Shown: in pieces, positions 22,753 to 34,682 of the stretch | Layout: each line of letters starts with the position of its first letter | Numbering within the stretch: the first letter of the stretch is position 1 | Assembly: GCA_031260145.1 (NCBI GenBank) | Contig: JAIRKL010000028.1 | Location: 1-64,000 of the forward strand | Direction: 5' to 3' | Source of the DNA: Mycoplasmataceae bacterium | GTDB lineage: Bacteria > Bacillota_I > Bacilli_A > Mycoplasmatales > Mycoplasmoidaceae | DNA length: 64,000 nt | The notes under the pieces: generated by a model | Told to the model about the DNA's origin: nothing | Seen by the model: the letters and a program-made list of their open reading frames with translations, nothing else | The model's database searches: none | Translations under genes and position numbers: made by a program

Positions 22753-23292
22753 ATGGAAAATAAATTTGTAATCAATTATGCAAAAGTAATATTGGAAAAA
22801 ATAAACACCAAGAAACTTGAGTATTATAAAAAAATAAGTGATTTTATTTATAAACTTGAGAAGGTTGAAAAGCTTAGAAGTTTTTTGTTCAATGAATCAA
22901 TTGATTTTGAAAAAAAAGAAGAAATAATAGATGAATTATTAAATAAATGACAATTGGAGTCTTTAAAAGAAGAAATAAAAATAATATTAATTCTTCACCG
23001 TTCTGAATATTTTTTTTTAATTCTTAAAAATGTCCTTAAGTTATTAGGAGATGAAATTATGATTGAAAGAATAAAAATTTTTACCGCTTTTAAAATGTCA
23101 AAAAAAGAAATAGAAATAATCTTAAAAAATCTTAAAAAACAGACAAAAAAAGAATATACTTGTATCCAAATTATTGATAAAAAATTAATTGGGGGATTTG
23201 TCATAAAAACTCGTGATTTTGTTTATAATAATAGTGTTAAATATAAATTAGATTTGATAAATCAAAAGAGTGGAATAACAAATGAAGAATAG
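22753..23292 (+). CDS. atpH: F-type ATPase subunit delta
   Basis: The 179-residue protein links the stalk to F1. Family features are YAKVILEKI at the N-terminus, KKEEIIDELL, and the C-terminal motif IDKKLIGGFVIKTRDFVYNNSVKYKLDLI. One TGA encodes a Trp in the middle. Its end overlaps the atpA start by 11 bases. Confidence 0.9.
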
Positions 23293-24838
23293 AGATAATT
23301 ATATAGAGTATATTAAAGCTGAAATTAGCAAATATTCCAAAGAAACAAATTTTAATGAAAGTGGAAAGGTAATATCTGTTAGTGATGGAATAGCAATAGT
23401 CTCTGGTTTAAAAAATGCAATGATTAATGAAGTTGTTATTTTTTCAAATGATACAAAAGGGATTATTATGAATCTTGAAATATCTTTTGTTGTTATTTTA
23501 ATACTAGGCGAATACAAAACTATTGAAGAAAAAAGCGAGGTTTTAAGAACTAAAAATATTATTTCTATACCTATTGGTAAAGAAATACTTGGCCGTATCT
23601 TGTCTCCTTTGAGTGAACCATTAGACAATAAAGGAATAATTATTGGCCAGCGATATTCTCATATCGAAAAAAATGCCACTTCAATAATGGATAGAGAATC
23701 AGTTAATGAACCGTTACAAACTGGAATTTTATTAATCGATTCAATGATTCCAATTGGAAAAGGACAACGAGAATTAATAGTCGGTGATAGACAAACGGGT
23801 AAAACTGAAATTGCAATAAATACAATAATTAATCAAAAAGGAAAAAATGTTAAGTGCATCTATGTTAGCGTTGGTCAAAAAAATTCTTCACTAGTGAAAA
23901 TTATTAATAAACTTGAAAATGCTGGTGCTATGAAATATACTACAATAATTTCTGCAAGTGCTTCCGATTATGATTCTATCAAATATTTAGCGCCATATAG
24001 TGGAATGGCAATAGCGGAGGAGTGAATGAAGAGTGGCGAAGATGTATTGATTGTTTTTGATGACTTAACAAAACACGCTTACTCATATCGTTCCATTTCC
24101 TTACTTTTAAAACGTCCAAGTGGAAGAGAATCATATCCAGGAGATATTTTTTATCTTCATTCTCGTTTGCTTGAACGGGCATGTAAACTTAATAAAGAAA
24201 ATAAAGGAGGTTCAATAACAGCTTTACCAATAATTGAAACTATGAACAATGATATTTCAACATACATCCCAACAAACATAATTTCAATAACTGATGGTCA
24301 AATATTTCTGCAAACCAATCTTTTTAATCTTGGACAAAAACCAGCAATTAATGTAGAATTAAGCGTTAGCCGAATTGGAAGTTCTGCTCAAAATAAGGTT
24401 ATTAAAAAACTTTCTAGTAACATGAAAAGTTCACTAGCACAATATTACGATATGTTAAATTTTACTCAATTTGGTACTGAAGTTGATGAAGAAACAAAAA
24501 ATATTTTGGAAAAAGGAAAACGAATAAACTGGATAATCAAACAATCTGATCATACTATTTATGATTGAGTAACTCAATCTATGCTTTTATTTACTGTATT
24601 TACTAATTTAATTTCTTATATCCCTTTTGATTTATTAGATGATTTTTTTTCGCATTACTTAAATTTATGTAAAGAAAATGAAATTTGGAAGGAAATAGAA
24701 CAAAAAGTGACTATCAATAATGAGCAGATTGAAATATTAACAAAATGAGCTTTAAATATTATTTATGAATTTATTATGAAAATAGAAAATTATGATGAAA
24801 ATATGTATAAATTAATAAAAAAACGAATAAAGGAATAA
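23282..24838 (+). CDS. atpA: F-type ATPase subunit alpha
   Basis: The 518-residue protein shows the P-loop GDRQTGKT, the alpha-type [59 protein letters not shown] and the adenine/Arg region [14 protein letters not shown]. The Gln in GDRQTGKT is typical of the non-catalytic alpha subunit. The C-terminal 130 residues are more divergent but in place. atpD (beta) does not follow in this operon. Confidence 0.95.
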
Positions 24839-24866
24839 ATTAAATTAAAAAATGTAAAACAAAATT

Positions 24867-25676
24867 ATGTCTAATATTTCAGAAATTAAAAAGAAAATAA
24901 ATTCAATTAGTAAATTGAAAAAAATTACTAATGTAATGAAGATTATTGCGACAAGCAAAATAAATAAATATAAACAAAATTTTCTTCAAAATTCAGATTT
25001 TAATGATATTTTGTTTAAAATAATTAAACCAATAATTCAAAACACACATATCAAGGAAAACACAAATAAAAAAACACTTTGAGTAATTTTTACAAGTAGT
25101 TTAGGAATGTCTGGAAATTACAATATTAATCTATTTAAACAAATTAATGAAAATGTTAAAAAAGATGATAAAATAATTTTATTTGGAAAAAAAGGAATAA
25201 ATTTTATTAAAGGTAAAGATATTGATGAAAATATTCTTTTTTCTTCTTCTATTTCTGAAAAAGACTTTAATTTTCTTTGGTTCACTAACCTTTCCAAAAA
25301 GGTTTTCTTTGAATACAATAAAAATAATATTGGTAAAATCTCAATAATTTACACAAGAATAATGCCTAATAAAAAAATCATTTCAACTGCTGAAGATATC
25401 TTTCCTTTAAAAGTAGGAAAAGAAATAGATATAAACTATAATTTTGAACAAAACATTGAAAAAATTTATAAAAAAGCTATTATTTTTTTCATTCATTCAA
25501 TGTTTTATACTGCTTTTATTGAATCTAAATTTTGCGAACAAATTGCTCGTAAAAATGCGATGAATGATGCAAATGAAAATATTTCAAAAACAATCGATGA
25601 GTTAAAAAATCAATATAACAAAAAAAGGCAAGAAAAAATTACTAATAGTATTTTCAAAAATATCGAGAATGAATAA
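24867..25676 (+). CDS. atpG: F-type ATPase subunit gamma
   Basis: The 269-residue rotor subunit has the family N-terminal helix ISEIKKKINSISKLKKITNVMKIIATSKI and the C-terminal helix FIESKFCEQIARKNAMNDANENISKTIDEL. The middle domain is poorly conserved, as is usual in mollicutes. miaA follows after 35 bases, in the place where atpD and atpC would be expected. Confidence 0.93.
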
Positions 25677-25711
25677 AAACAAGAAAATATAATTTTAAAA
25701 AATTATTATTT

Positions 25712-26584
25712 ATGCAAAAACTTATTGTTATTGTTGGCCCAACTGGTAGTGGAAAAACAAAAATTGCTATCGAGATTACAAAAAAAATTAATGGTGCTTT
25801 AATAAACGCTGATGCTTACCAAGTCTATAAGGAAATTGAAATTGGAACTGCTAAAGCAACAAAAGATGAATATCAAGACATTGAAGTTTATAACAATGGG
25901 GATGTTTCTATAAATGAAGAATGGGATATTAAAATCTTTCAAGGAAAAGCAAAAAAGATTATTGATACAATTATTAACAAAGGGAAGATACCAATTATTG
26001 TTGGAGGAAGCAATCTTTATGTTGAAGCTTTAATATTTAATTATGATTTATCAGCAAAACCGAGAACTTCATTATACGAAGAATTAACTAATGAACAGTT
26101 ATATGAACAAATAAAAAATATTAATCCTGATATTGCTTCCAAAATTCAAATCCAAAATAAACGTCGACTAGTAAGAGCATTACAAATTTTAAAAAATAAT
26201 GATCCATTTCAACAAAAAAATGAACAAATATATAAATCATTACTTATTACACCTCATATTGAACTTCCTAAACTTTTGGAAAAAGTAGCTAATAATGTTG
26301 ATAAAATGCTTAATAAAGGATGAAAAAAAGAGGTTGAAGATTTGTACAAAAAAGATAAAAATATCTCTTCTTTAAATGCTTTTAAAGCTATTGGATATCA
26401 AGAAATTCTTGATTCAATTATTAATAATACTGAAATAAACATAGAACAAATAAAACACAAGACAAGAAAATATGCTAGAAGACAAATAACGTGAATTAAA
26501 AATAAATTTAAAAATGTTCTTGTGTACAATAATAATTTTGAACAAATAATTGAAAAAATTAATGAGTTTTTAAGAAATAATTAA
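25712..26584 (+). CDS. miaA: tRNA dimethylallyltransferase
   Basis: MiaA adds the isopentenyl group to A37 of tRNAs that read UNN codons. The 290-residue protein has the P-loop GPTGSGKT at the start, DAYQVYKEIEIGTAKAT, GGSNLYVEAL, KAIGYQEI and the C-terminal RKYARRQITWIKN, where the Trp is TGA-coded. The UNN set includes UGA, which is Trp here. Confidence 0.95.
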
Positions 26585-26636
26585 TTCTCTATTAATCTCT
26601 ATTAATAATCAAAACAAATAGTTTTTTAATCTAGAT

Positions 26637-27800
26637 TTAATTTTGAATTTTTCTTTTTTTATTTTTAAAAGAAGTAATTGCAAACGTGCATATTAATCCT
26701 GCAATTATTAATGAAATTGAAGTAAGAAGAATAATAAAACTATAGTTTATTGTTTTTTCCTTTCTAACACTTATTCATTTGTTATTTAGATAATCTTCAT
26801 ATAAAGTAGAATTAGTTTGTAAAAAACCATCTGCTGGATGAGAAAAACTTTCATATGCATGCAATGGATATGAATTATATTTTGCTCCTCCTCATAAAAT
26901 TCCAACAATATTCATTTTTTTATCTATTGCAACGGAACCACTACAACCACCACCCATATTGTTCATATAAGTTGTTATTCCTTCTGTTTGAAAACCATAT
27001 CCGAGTGATCTGATTTTCCCATTTTCATCGATTAAATGAGAACCCCTTCCCTTTTCAATAATTTTATCCTTGCCATAATAGAAGGTTGGATTAGTATATC
27101 GTGAACCAGAAATAATACCATTATTATCATCTGTATAATCGATTGTTACAAGTGGATAACCCGCGACATAAATTTCATCATTTATGGAAATATCATTATA
27201 ATCAACATATCCATTAAATAAATATCCATCATGCGTATTTGCATAATTATTAAGTTTATTTAATCTGTTTCTTAAAGTTCCACCACTTGTTGGATTAATA
27301 AATTCTACTTCAAGTAATGAAATATCAACACCTAATTCAACTTCTCCTTCAATTTCATATGATGCATTTTTTCACCTCGGCGTTTCATAAAAAAGCAAAT
27401 AATTATTATTTATTGCAGAAGGTGTAGTAGGATAGTTTTCACTTCCATAATATGAATAACCAACTTGTGCTTTCATTGCATCAGCAACATGCCAATTGGT
27501 AAACATCAAATACTTATAATCCGAGATGTGTTTGAACAATCATCCTGTTCCAACTACTTCTACTTTGCCAGAATGGCTATTATTCCCACCTAATGAAAAA
27601 GTTCTATCAAAAATAAATTGATATAATTCATTGTCAGAATATGTTTTTTCTTCCTTAATTTCACTTTTTTTTTTTTCAATTAAAATATTCGAATTTGCAA
27701 AGGGAATAAAGGTTAAAGAAACAAATATTAATTTAATAATCATTAATAAAGTTATATTAATTATGTGAAATAAATTATTAAAAATAATAAATAAAAACAA
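26637..27800 (-). CDS. Trypsin-like surface protease with C-terminal membrane anchor (DUF31-like)
   Basis: The 387-residue protein begins with hydrophobic segments (signal anchor), then a chymotrypsin-fold triad: His about 104 in FTNWHVA, Asp about 159 in VDISLLEV, and Ser about 287 in GGGCSGSV. GTGW before the His and GYP match the DUF31 family. One helix near the C-terminus (YSFIILLTSISLIIAGLIC) is followed by a Lys/Arg stop-transfer tail. The start is a TTG 7 bases after a strong AAAGGAG, unlike most genes here. It resembles the protease at 10048-11298 but is membrane-anchored rather than lipid-anchored. Confidence 0.85.
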
Positions 27801-27807
27801 TCTTATT

Positions 27808-27832
27808 CTCCTTTCCTAAATAAATTTAGGAA
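27808..27832 (-). promoter_or_regulatory. Strong ribosome-binding site and inverted repeat before the protease TTG start
   Basis: On the minus strand AGGAAAGGAG (27808-27817) stands 7 bases before the TTG start, which decides that start. It overlaps a CCTAAATTTATTTAGG inverted repeat (27815-27830) that could be an operator or a hairpin masking the site. Confidence 0.6.
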
Positions 27833-27926
27833 ACAATTTTAAAAAAATAAAGGATTCAAAGAAAAAATTTTCTTCAAAAAATTTTGCTCCCAATTCCAAA
27901 CCCCCCTTTTATAATATAAAAAACAT

Positions 27927-28571
27927 ATGATAATTTGTATTTGAGCGCAAGATTTTAAAAATGGGATAGGAATAAATAATTCTCTTCCTTGAAATATTAA
28001 AGAAGAAATGGAACATTTTAAAAATGTTACTAAAAAATCAATAGTTATTATGGGAAGAAAGACATTTGAATCAATAAAAAAACCCTTACTTAATCGTTTA
28101 AACATAGTTATTTCAAGACAGTTGGATATTCTAGACAAAGAATTGTATAAATTTGATAATTCATATTCATATATTTCGCAAAAAAAACCAACAATGTTTT
28201 TTAATTCATCTTCAAAAATTGAAAAAGTAATTGGTGAATGAGAAAAAGAAAAGTATACTTTCCTTCTTTCTTCTTCATTTGAAAATATAATCACATTTTG
28301 TAAAAAAAATCCAAAAATAGATATGTTTGTGATTGGTGGGAAAGAAATATATGAACTTTTTCTTCCTTATTCTGATGGAATAATATTAAGTAAAATTACA
28401 AAAGATTATAGTTGTGATACTTTTATGAAACCATTTGATGAAGAAAAATATGATATCGGTTTTGAAAAAGAATATACTGATTTTAAGGTAATTTTTTATT
28501 TTGTCAAAACTCTTAATCATGAAAAATTTTCACAATATGAATCATTCTTAGAAAGAATTATTAATGGATAA
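27927..28571 (+). CDS. folA: Dihydrofolate reductase
   Basis: DHFR reduces dihydrofolate with NADPH. The 214-residue frame uses two TGA Trp codons, one in the substrate loop GINNSLPWNIKEEMEHFK. Other family motifs are VIMGRKTFESI, LNIVISRQ and FVIGGKEIYELFL. It is somewhat longer than typical DHFR (about 160-170) because of an insertion at about residues 75-115. TATAAT ends 11 bases before the ATG. Its end overlaps tilS by 8 bases. Confidence 0.93.
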
Positions 28572-29466
28572 AAAAATATACATAGCAGGAGTAAGCGGTG
28601 GTCCTGATTCAATGTACTTGTTATGAAAATATCAAAAAAAAATACGATGTGTTTGTCATGTAAACTACAATTTAAGAAAAAGTGCTGATAGGGATGAAAA
28701 AATTGTTAGAAATTTTTGTAAGCTTAGAAAAATAATGTGCAAAATCATTCATGTTAATGATAAAATGTACAAAAAGTATAAGGAAAAATATGGTAATAAC
28801 TTTGAATATGTTGCAAGAAAAATTAGATATGATTTTTATAACAAAATATGTGTTAAATTAGGTATAAAAACTGTTTTATTAGCACATCATCTTGATGATT
28901 TTTTGGAAACATGTATTATGCAAGAACAGCAAAATAAATTCCGTTTATATTATGGTATGCATTCAAAAAGCAAATATGAGGATATCAATATCCTTCGCCC
29001 TTTTTTGAAGGCAAAAATGAGAAAAAAACAAATTCAGGATTTATGTATTAAAGAAAAAATACCTTTCGGAATTGATGAAACTAATTTTGACACGAAATAT
29101 ACAAGGAACAAAATAAGAAAACAAATAACTGATTTAGATGAAAAAGAATATGAAAAAATATTAGATAAATTTCTCCTTTTTAATCAGAAACATAATTTAA
29201 AATATTTAAAAACAATCAATTTGTTCAATAAATGAAAGGAAAGTAATTTTTGCCTTAATTTCTACAAAGTAAATATTAAAAAAACGAGTTTGGAAAAAAG
29301 TATTATCTTTGAATTTTTAAAAAATTTTAATGAAAGCAAAATCTCATCCTTAAAGATTAAATCAATTATTGATTTTTTAAGACTTATAAAAAAAGGAAAT
29401 AAATTTAGATTAGCAAAAAATAATTATTTAATAATAGATGAAAATAAATCTTTAATATTTAGATAA
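28564..29466 (+). CDS. tilS: tRNA(Ile)-lysidine synthase
   Basis: TilS converts C34 of tRNA-Ile(CAU) to lysidine. The 300-residue protein has the PP-loop SGGPDS (residues 10-15), HVNYNLRKSADRDE, FEYVARKIRYDFY and LLAHHLDDFLET, then the diagnostic NILRPFL and KYTRNKIRK. The ATG overlaps the folA end by 8 bases, so the two are co-translated. Confidence 0.94.
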
Positions 29467-29546
29467 AAGTTTAGTTTTATCATCTTTTTTTCTTTCACAT
29501 CTTAATTATTTTAATGTTCTTTAATTTGTATAATAAATTAAAGAAA

Positions 29547-30341
29547 ATGAATAAAGAATTAACTCCATATAAAGTTTATGATTTTGATTGGATTGTTAGT
29601 TATCTCGGGATTAATGATGAAAAAATAATTAACAAATTTCTTGAAATGAATAAGAAAAATAATGCTTATATTAAACAAGTTAAAAATAATAAAGATATTG
29701 ATGAAAATAACAACAAACAAGAAAATAAAGAAATTATTTATGAACCACTTCTTATGCATACAAATAAAAAATTTAAAGCAAATCATATTGGACATTATTT
29801 GCCAATTTCTAATTTAATAGAAATAAAAAATTCTATTGACGAAACTGGAAATGATTATTTCGATGTTGAATTAGTTGCTCATGAATTTGCACATTCACTA
29901 ATCTTTTCACATGAAATTAAAGGCAATAGAGCTGGGCATGGCGTTAATTATTACCTTGTGCTAATGAGAGATGTAATTTGAAATGCAAACCATATTTCAA
30001 TGTATGAAAAATTTTATGCTGCACTTACTGAGTTTTCATACAGTTGTTCCCTAGCACAATATCATGTTACAAGAAAAATAATTCGTTCCACAAGTAGAAC
30101 TAACTCACTAGGTTTGGAACATTTTTCAATTAATTCATTTTTAAATGATAAAAGACAAGATTTGAATAATTTAGGAAATTGATTTTTTAAAATCATATCT
30201 TTATATCTAGAACCAACAAAAAATGATATTCTAACACCCCCAATTAGTGATTTGATTGATAAAATCATGAATGAGAAACTTAAAAATGAAGAAACAAATT
30301 TATCTTCCTTATTCATTGAAAAGAGAAAAAAGAATATGTAA
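29547..30341 (+). CDS. Putative zinc metallopeptidase (SprT-like HExxH protein)
   Basis: The 264-residue protein has a zinc motif HEFAH at about residues 112-116 in VELVAHEFAHSLIFSH, and a following GHGVNYY about 20 residues on, which resembles the HG-x-x-F/Y third-ligand segment of SprT/WLM-type peptidases. No signal peptide is seen, so it should be cytoplasmic. I chose the second ATG because a TATAAT (29529-29534) lies inside the longer frame; a start at 29514 is the alternative. It converges on rnr with a 7-bp gap. Confidence 0.6.
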
Positions 30342-30348
30342 TTTCTAT

Positions 30349-32958
30349 TTACAATATTTTAATTAATCTGAAATCAATTTTTCTAGCAAATTTATCTGCA
30401 CTAATAACTTCAATAAGAACCTTAGTTCCAAAACTTAAGACTAGTCCAGTATTTCTTCCATGAATTTCATTTGTGCTTTCATCATAAGAATAATAATCAT
30501 TTTGATTCATATTTCTAAATCCTATTATTCCTTCAATAGTGTTTTCAAGTTGAACGAAACAACCTATGTTTGTTAAACCAACCACAGTACCCTCGAATTG
30601 TTCATTTAAATGATTAGACATATATTGTGCAAATTTCATTGCATCAACATCTCTTTCACATTTAATAGAACGAAGCTCAGCCTTACTTGAAAGTTCACAA
30701 AGTTGAGAAAGTTGAGAAATAAATGTATTTCTTTGTTCATCACTAAAATTCTCTTTATCAAATTCCCACATTCAGAATATTCGATGAACTACATCATCTG
30801 GATATCTTCTTATTGGACTTGTAAAATGTGTGTAATTGACACTAGCTAATCCAAAGTGTCCTGCATTTTCAACACTATACTTTGCTTTACTCATGCTACG
30901 AAGTAAAAACATATTAATGAGTGGTAAATTTTTATTATTAGTATTATCAATTAATCACTTAGAAATATCATTTGGTTGTATATCTTTTAAATCTGTTGTA
31001 ATTTTGAAATTCATTTTTTTAGCTTCAATAGAAAATATTTTTAATCTTTTTTCTTCTGGTTTTTCATGAATCCTATATATAAATGGATAGTTCTTCTTTT
31101 GCGCATAAATAGTTACAGATTCATTTGCAGCAACAGCAAAATCTTCAATCATTCTTTGTGCAAGTTTATGAACCTCTTTGGTTATTTCAATAACTTCACC
31201 TTTTTCATCAACCTTTATTACAGCTTTTGGTATTTCAAAATTTATATAACCTCTTATTTTTTTATTTTTATATAAAGCTTCGCTTATTTCTAAACCGATA
31301 TCAATTGACTTTTTAACTTCGCTATCTTCCTTTGAAAAATCAGCTTTCTTTTCAATATAGTCATTAACTTCATCATAAGTGAATCTTCTTTTACTTTTAA
31401 TTATCGAGGGAAAAACTTTGATATCTGAAATATTTCCTTCCTTATCAACTATCATGTCACAACTTAAAGTTAATCTTTCCTCATTTGGATTTAAAGAACA
31501 AATATCATCAGATAGATTATGAGGAACCATTGGAATTACACGATCAACTAAGTATACGGAACAACCACGTAGTGCTGATTCTTTATCTAAAACACTTTGA
31601 TATTTTATGTAATGAGTTGGATCAGCAATTTGTACTGCTAGTAAATATTTTTCATCATTTAATTTTTCGCAATAAAAAGCATCATCAAAATCCTTACTAG
31701 TTGAGGGATCAATAGTTACAATTGGTTTTGAAGTCAAATCTGTTCTTATTTTTCTTTGATATTCGTCAATATTTACAGTTATTTTGGAAGCATATTCTAA
31801 AGAGTCTTGAGAAAAATCTATTTCTACTCCATTGTCGTAAACTATTGATTCAATATCAACTCCTACATCATCTTTGTGCCCAATAATTCTTAAAATAGAG
31901 GCATAAGCGTTATTTTGCTCATATTTATTTATTTTTAATAAAATTTTTGTCCCATTTACTAATCCATCATAATTTTCTAAAATAATATTGAGATTGGATT
32001 TCATATCATCCAATTTAACTTCATTCCTATCACAACCAATAACAATTTCACCAACATACATATCCTTAGCATGTTCGATAACGCTCTTAATAATCGCACT
32101 TGTTAAATGTTTTAAATCTTGTGATGATTCAGTAGCTAAAAATTCAACAAAATCACCATTTTGAGCATTGTTCAAGTCTTCCTTATTTACATAATAATGT
32201 GCTTTATCTTTGTTATTTAGACTTATAAAACCATTTCCACTATTATTGATATTTAAAAACCCCTTTCCTGGAATTTTAAAGTCACTAACATTAAAATTGT
32301 TGAAGCTATTTTTATTTTCAACCTTAGTTAAATCATTAACTAGACTATTTCCTCTTGTTTGAAAAATTTTTTTTTCACTAAGTAATGTGTCAACAACATG
32401 ATTAACTTCATTGCCATTTATGTATCCAATTTGATCCTTATATTGTTTTATTAAGATACTTGTTAAAACATTAATGGGTAAAGGTCTATTATTTTCTTTT
32501 TCAATAATCTCAATAACTATTTGACGTAGTTTAGAAAGATCTTTATTAGGATCTAAGGGGTGCTCATGATGAATATCAAATTTTCTTGATTTAAATTCAT
32601 TATTTCTATTATTTGAAAAATTTCTTGAGTTGAAATCATTTCTTTCTCTACTACCACTTCTTTCGAATTTTTCTCCTCTTGGTTTAAAACCACCCTCTCT
32701 TCTTACAAATGGTCTTCTTTCAAAATTTTGTTCCTTTTCTCTTTTCTCGGTTCTGAAACTATTGTTTTCTGCTGAAGTTACATCTTTATTTCGATATTCA
32801 TGATTACGGTTATCATTATGATGAAAAGGTTTTCTTCCAAATTTGTGAAAATCATTTCTTTCTCTACCGCCACTTCTTTCGAATTTTTCTCCTCTTGGTT
32901 TATGTGAAAAATGTGTTTTTTTATCGCTTGAATTGTTATTGTTTCTAAAATCTTCCAT
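30349..32958 (-). CDS. rnr: Ribonuclease R with an Arg-rich, repeat-bearing N-terminal extension
   Basis: RNase R is the processive 3'-5' exoribonuclease. The core shows cold-shock domains, the RNB catalytic segment [43 protein letters not shown] (its Trp neighbours TGA-coded) and a C-terminal S1 domain. The protein has 869 residues, about 150 more than usual. The first 130 form a polar Arg/Asn-rich tail with an 18-residue motif repeated at 20-37 and 92-109 (core [11 protein letters not shown]). The ATG overlaps the secG stop by one base. Confidence 0.95.
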
Positions 32959-33191
32959 TACTTATTAATTATGTGATTAATTATTAAAATGGTAATTACT
33001 GTGATTAGAATTAAAAACATTACAATTTGCAATCATTTAACCATTCCTCTATCTTTTGTTTTTTTAAATAATTCTAAATCTTGCCCATTCATTGAAGTTA
33101 AACCACTATGAGTTCCATAAGGACTTAAAATTAAACCAATAATAATAATTAAACAAGAGATGACAATTAAACAAAGAACTTCTCAAGACAT
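32958..33191 (-). CDS. secG: Protein translocase subunit SecG
   Basis: The 77-residue protein has two membrane segments flanking a loop with LSPYGTHSGLTSMNGQDLELFKKTKDRG, the SecG pattern. It starts two bases after rpsP and its TAA overlaps the rnr ATG. The secG-rnr linkage is common in Firmicutes; rpsP in front is a local addition. It is hidden under the standard code by TGA codons. Confidence 0.9.
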
Positions 33192-33193
33192 AA

Positions 33194-33457
33194 TTAGACT
33201 TTTGGAGAATTTAAAAATTCCTTTCAAACCCCTTCCGCTTTTAAAATATTTTTAACTGTCTCACTTGGTTGAGCACCATTTTTAAGATATTTTAAAATTT
33301 CTTCCTTGTTTAATTTAATCTTTTGGTTAATGTTTTTGTTTAAAGTCCCTAATAATGAAAGGTAACTTCCATCTCTTTTTCTTCTTGAATCAACAGCAAC
33401 AATTCTATAAATCGGATCTTTATGTTTTCCATAACGACTCATTCTTATCTTAACCAT
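33194..33457 (-). CDS. rpsP: 30S ribosomal protein S16
   Basis: S16 stabilises the small subunit. The start MVKIRMSRYGKHKDPIYRIVAVDSR is diagnostic. Reading TGA as Trp extends the protein to 87 residues, ending KEFLNSPKV; a standard-code stop would remove the last ten. TATAAT on this strand ends 8 bases before the ATG. It heads rpsP-secG-rnr. Confidence 0.96.
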
Positions 33458-33517
33458 ATATACATATTATAATAAATAACTTTAATTTATTTATTTGTAA
33501 TTTATTAACTTCTTGAA

Positions 33518-33555
33518 TGAAAAAAGCCTGAAGCGTTAAACTTCAGGCTTTTATA
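33518..33555. terminator. Rho-independent terminator, works on both strands
   Basis: A perfect 10-bp stem, AAGCCTGAAG and CTTCAGGCTT with a 7-base loop, is flanked by an A tract on the left and Ts on the right, so it can terminate either way. In its natural direction (minus) it ends 5S rRNA transcription before the rpsP promoter. Confidence 0.93.
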
Positions 33556-33557
33556 AT

Positions 33558-33664
33558 GTTGGCATAACCTATCCTTGCTTTTGCTACTGTCGGCTCGCTA
33601 GTGCTTGACTTCTGAGTTCGGTAAGGGATCAGGTATTTCCACTAGTGATATGAACACCACCATA
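33558..33664 (-). rRNA. rrf: 5S ribosomal RNA (isolated gene)
   Basis: Reverse-complement reading gives GGTGGTGTTCATATC at the 5' side, the conserved CCTTACCGAACTCAGAAGTC in the middle and GGATAGGTTATGCCAAC at the 3' end, about 105 nt. A minus-strand TATAAT (33668-33673) lies just upstream and a strong terminator just downstream, so it is a stand-alone unit without 16S or 23S next to it. Ends are good to a few bases. Confidence 0.93.
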
Positions 33665-33792
33665 ATTATTATATAAATTTATGTATAAAAAAGTTATTTT
33701 TAAAGACAAATATTTAAATTATCATTTGTTTTTTTAATTTTTTTAAAACTCTATAATTTATATTTTTAATATGAAAACGATATAATTTCTTT

Positions 33793-34644
33793 GTGAAAAA
33801 GTTTTGTATTATTGTTGATACCTCATCAAATATTAAACCAAATGAATTTGAAGATGTTTTTGTTGTTCCAATGCTTTTAACAAAAAGTGAGAAAAATATT
33901 GTTAAAACTTTCCATGATCAAACTGATATTGATACTAATGAAATGTTAAAAGAAATGGTTGATGGTGAAGTATATAAAACAGCTTCACCAGTTATGGGTG
34001 AATGTTTATCTATTTTGGAAAAAGCTGTTAAGCAATATGAAAATGTTTTTATTTTTTCAATGCCTAAAATATTAAGTGGAACATTCAACCAATGAAAGTT
34101 GCTTGCTTCTGAATTTGGTAATGTCAAAGTTTTTGAATTTGCATTTGCAGGTGATAATTATAAACAAATAATTAAGGATATATTCTTAATGAAGGAGGAA
34201 ACGATAAGCAAAATTGAAGAATACATTAATCAAATAAATAAGAAAAATGTATTCTCTGCGGTTATTGGTGAAACAAAATATCTTGTTCGTGGTGGTCGAA
34301 TCTCATTTTTAAAAGGTTTTCTTGCTTCTTTATTTCAATTTAAAATAATTTTACAAGTTAATTGTGAAAATGGATTAACTTTTTATTCTAAAACTAGAAA
34401 ATGAAAAAACGCTGTTGAGAAAATTCAAAAACTATTTTTTGATTCTGTAAAAGCCAATAATAACAATGTTGAATATGTTTGTTTCTTTACTTCACAAATT
34501 GATAAAAAAAGCAATTTTGAATTTTTATTTGCCTCTTTTAAAAAAATTTATTCTAATGCAAAATTTGCATTTAGTCAATTGCCAAGCGTTTTAGCTGCTC
34601 ACTCAGGACCTAATTATTTTGCAATTTCAGTTAAGCTGAAATAA
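33793..34644 (+). CDS. DegV-family fatty-acid-binding protein, copy 1
   Basis: DegV proteins bind fatty acids (FakB-like). The 283-residue protein has the N-terminal strand [45 protein letters not shown] and a C-terminal GPNYFAISVK. The start is a GTG directly after TATAAT (33781-33786, 6-base gap), suggesting a leaderless GTG-start message. A close tandem paralog follows. Confidence 0.9.
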
Positions 34645-34682
34645 TTTAAACCATATAATAATTTTAATAATTGGAAAAGTTC

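Noticed and set aside
27543-27743. Shorter ATG start (27743) for the second protease
   Set aside because: The TTG at 27800 has a strong AAAGGAG at good spacing, while the internal ATG has none.
30836-31700. Plus-strand frames opposite rnr
   Set aside because: They lie across the conserved RNB domain of RNase R and are shadows.
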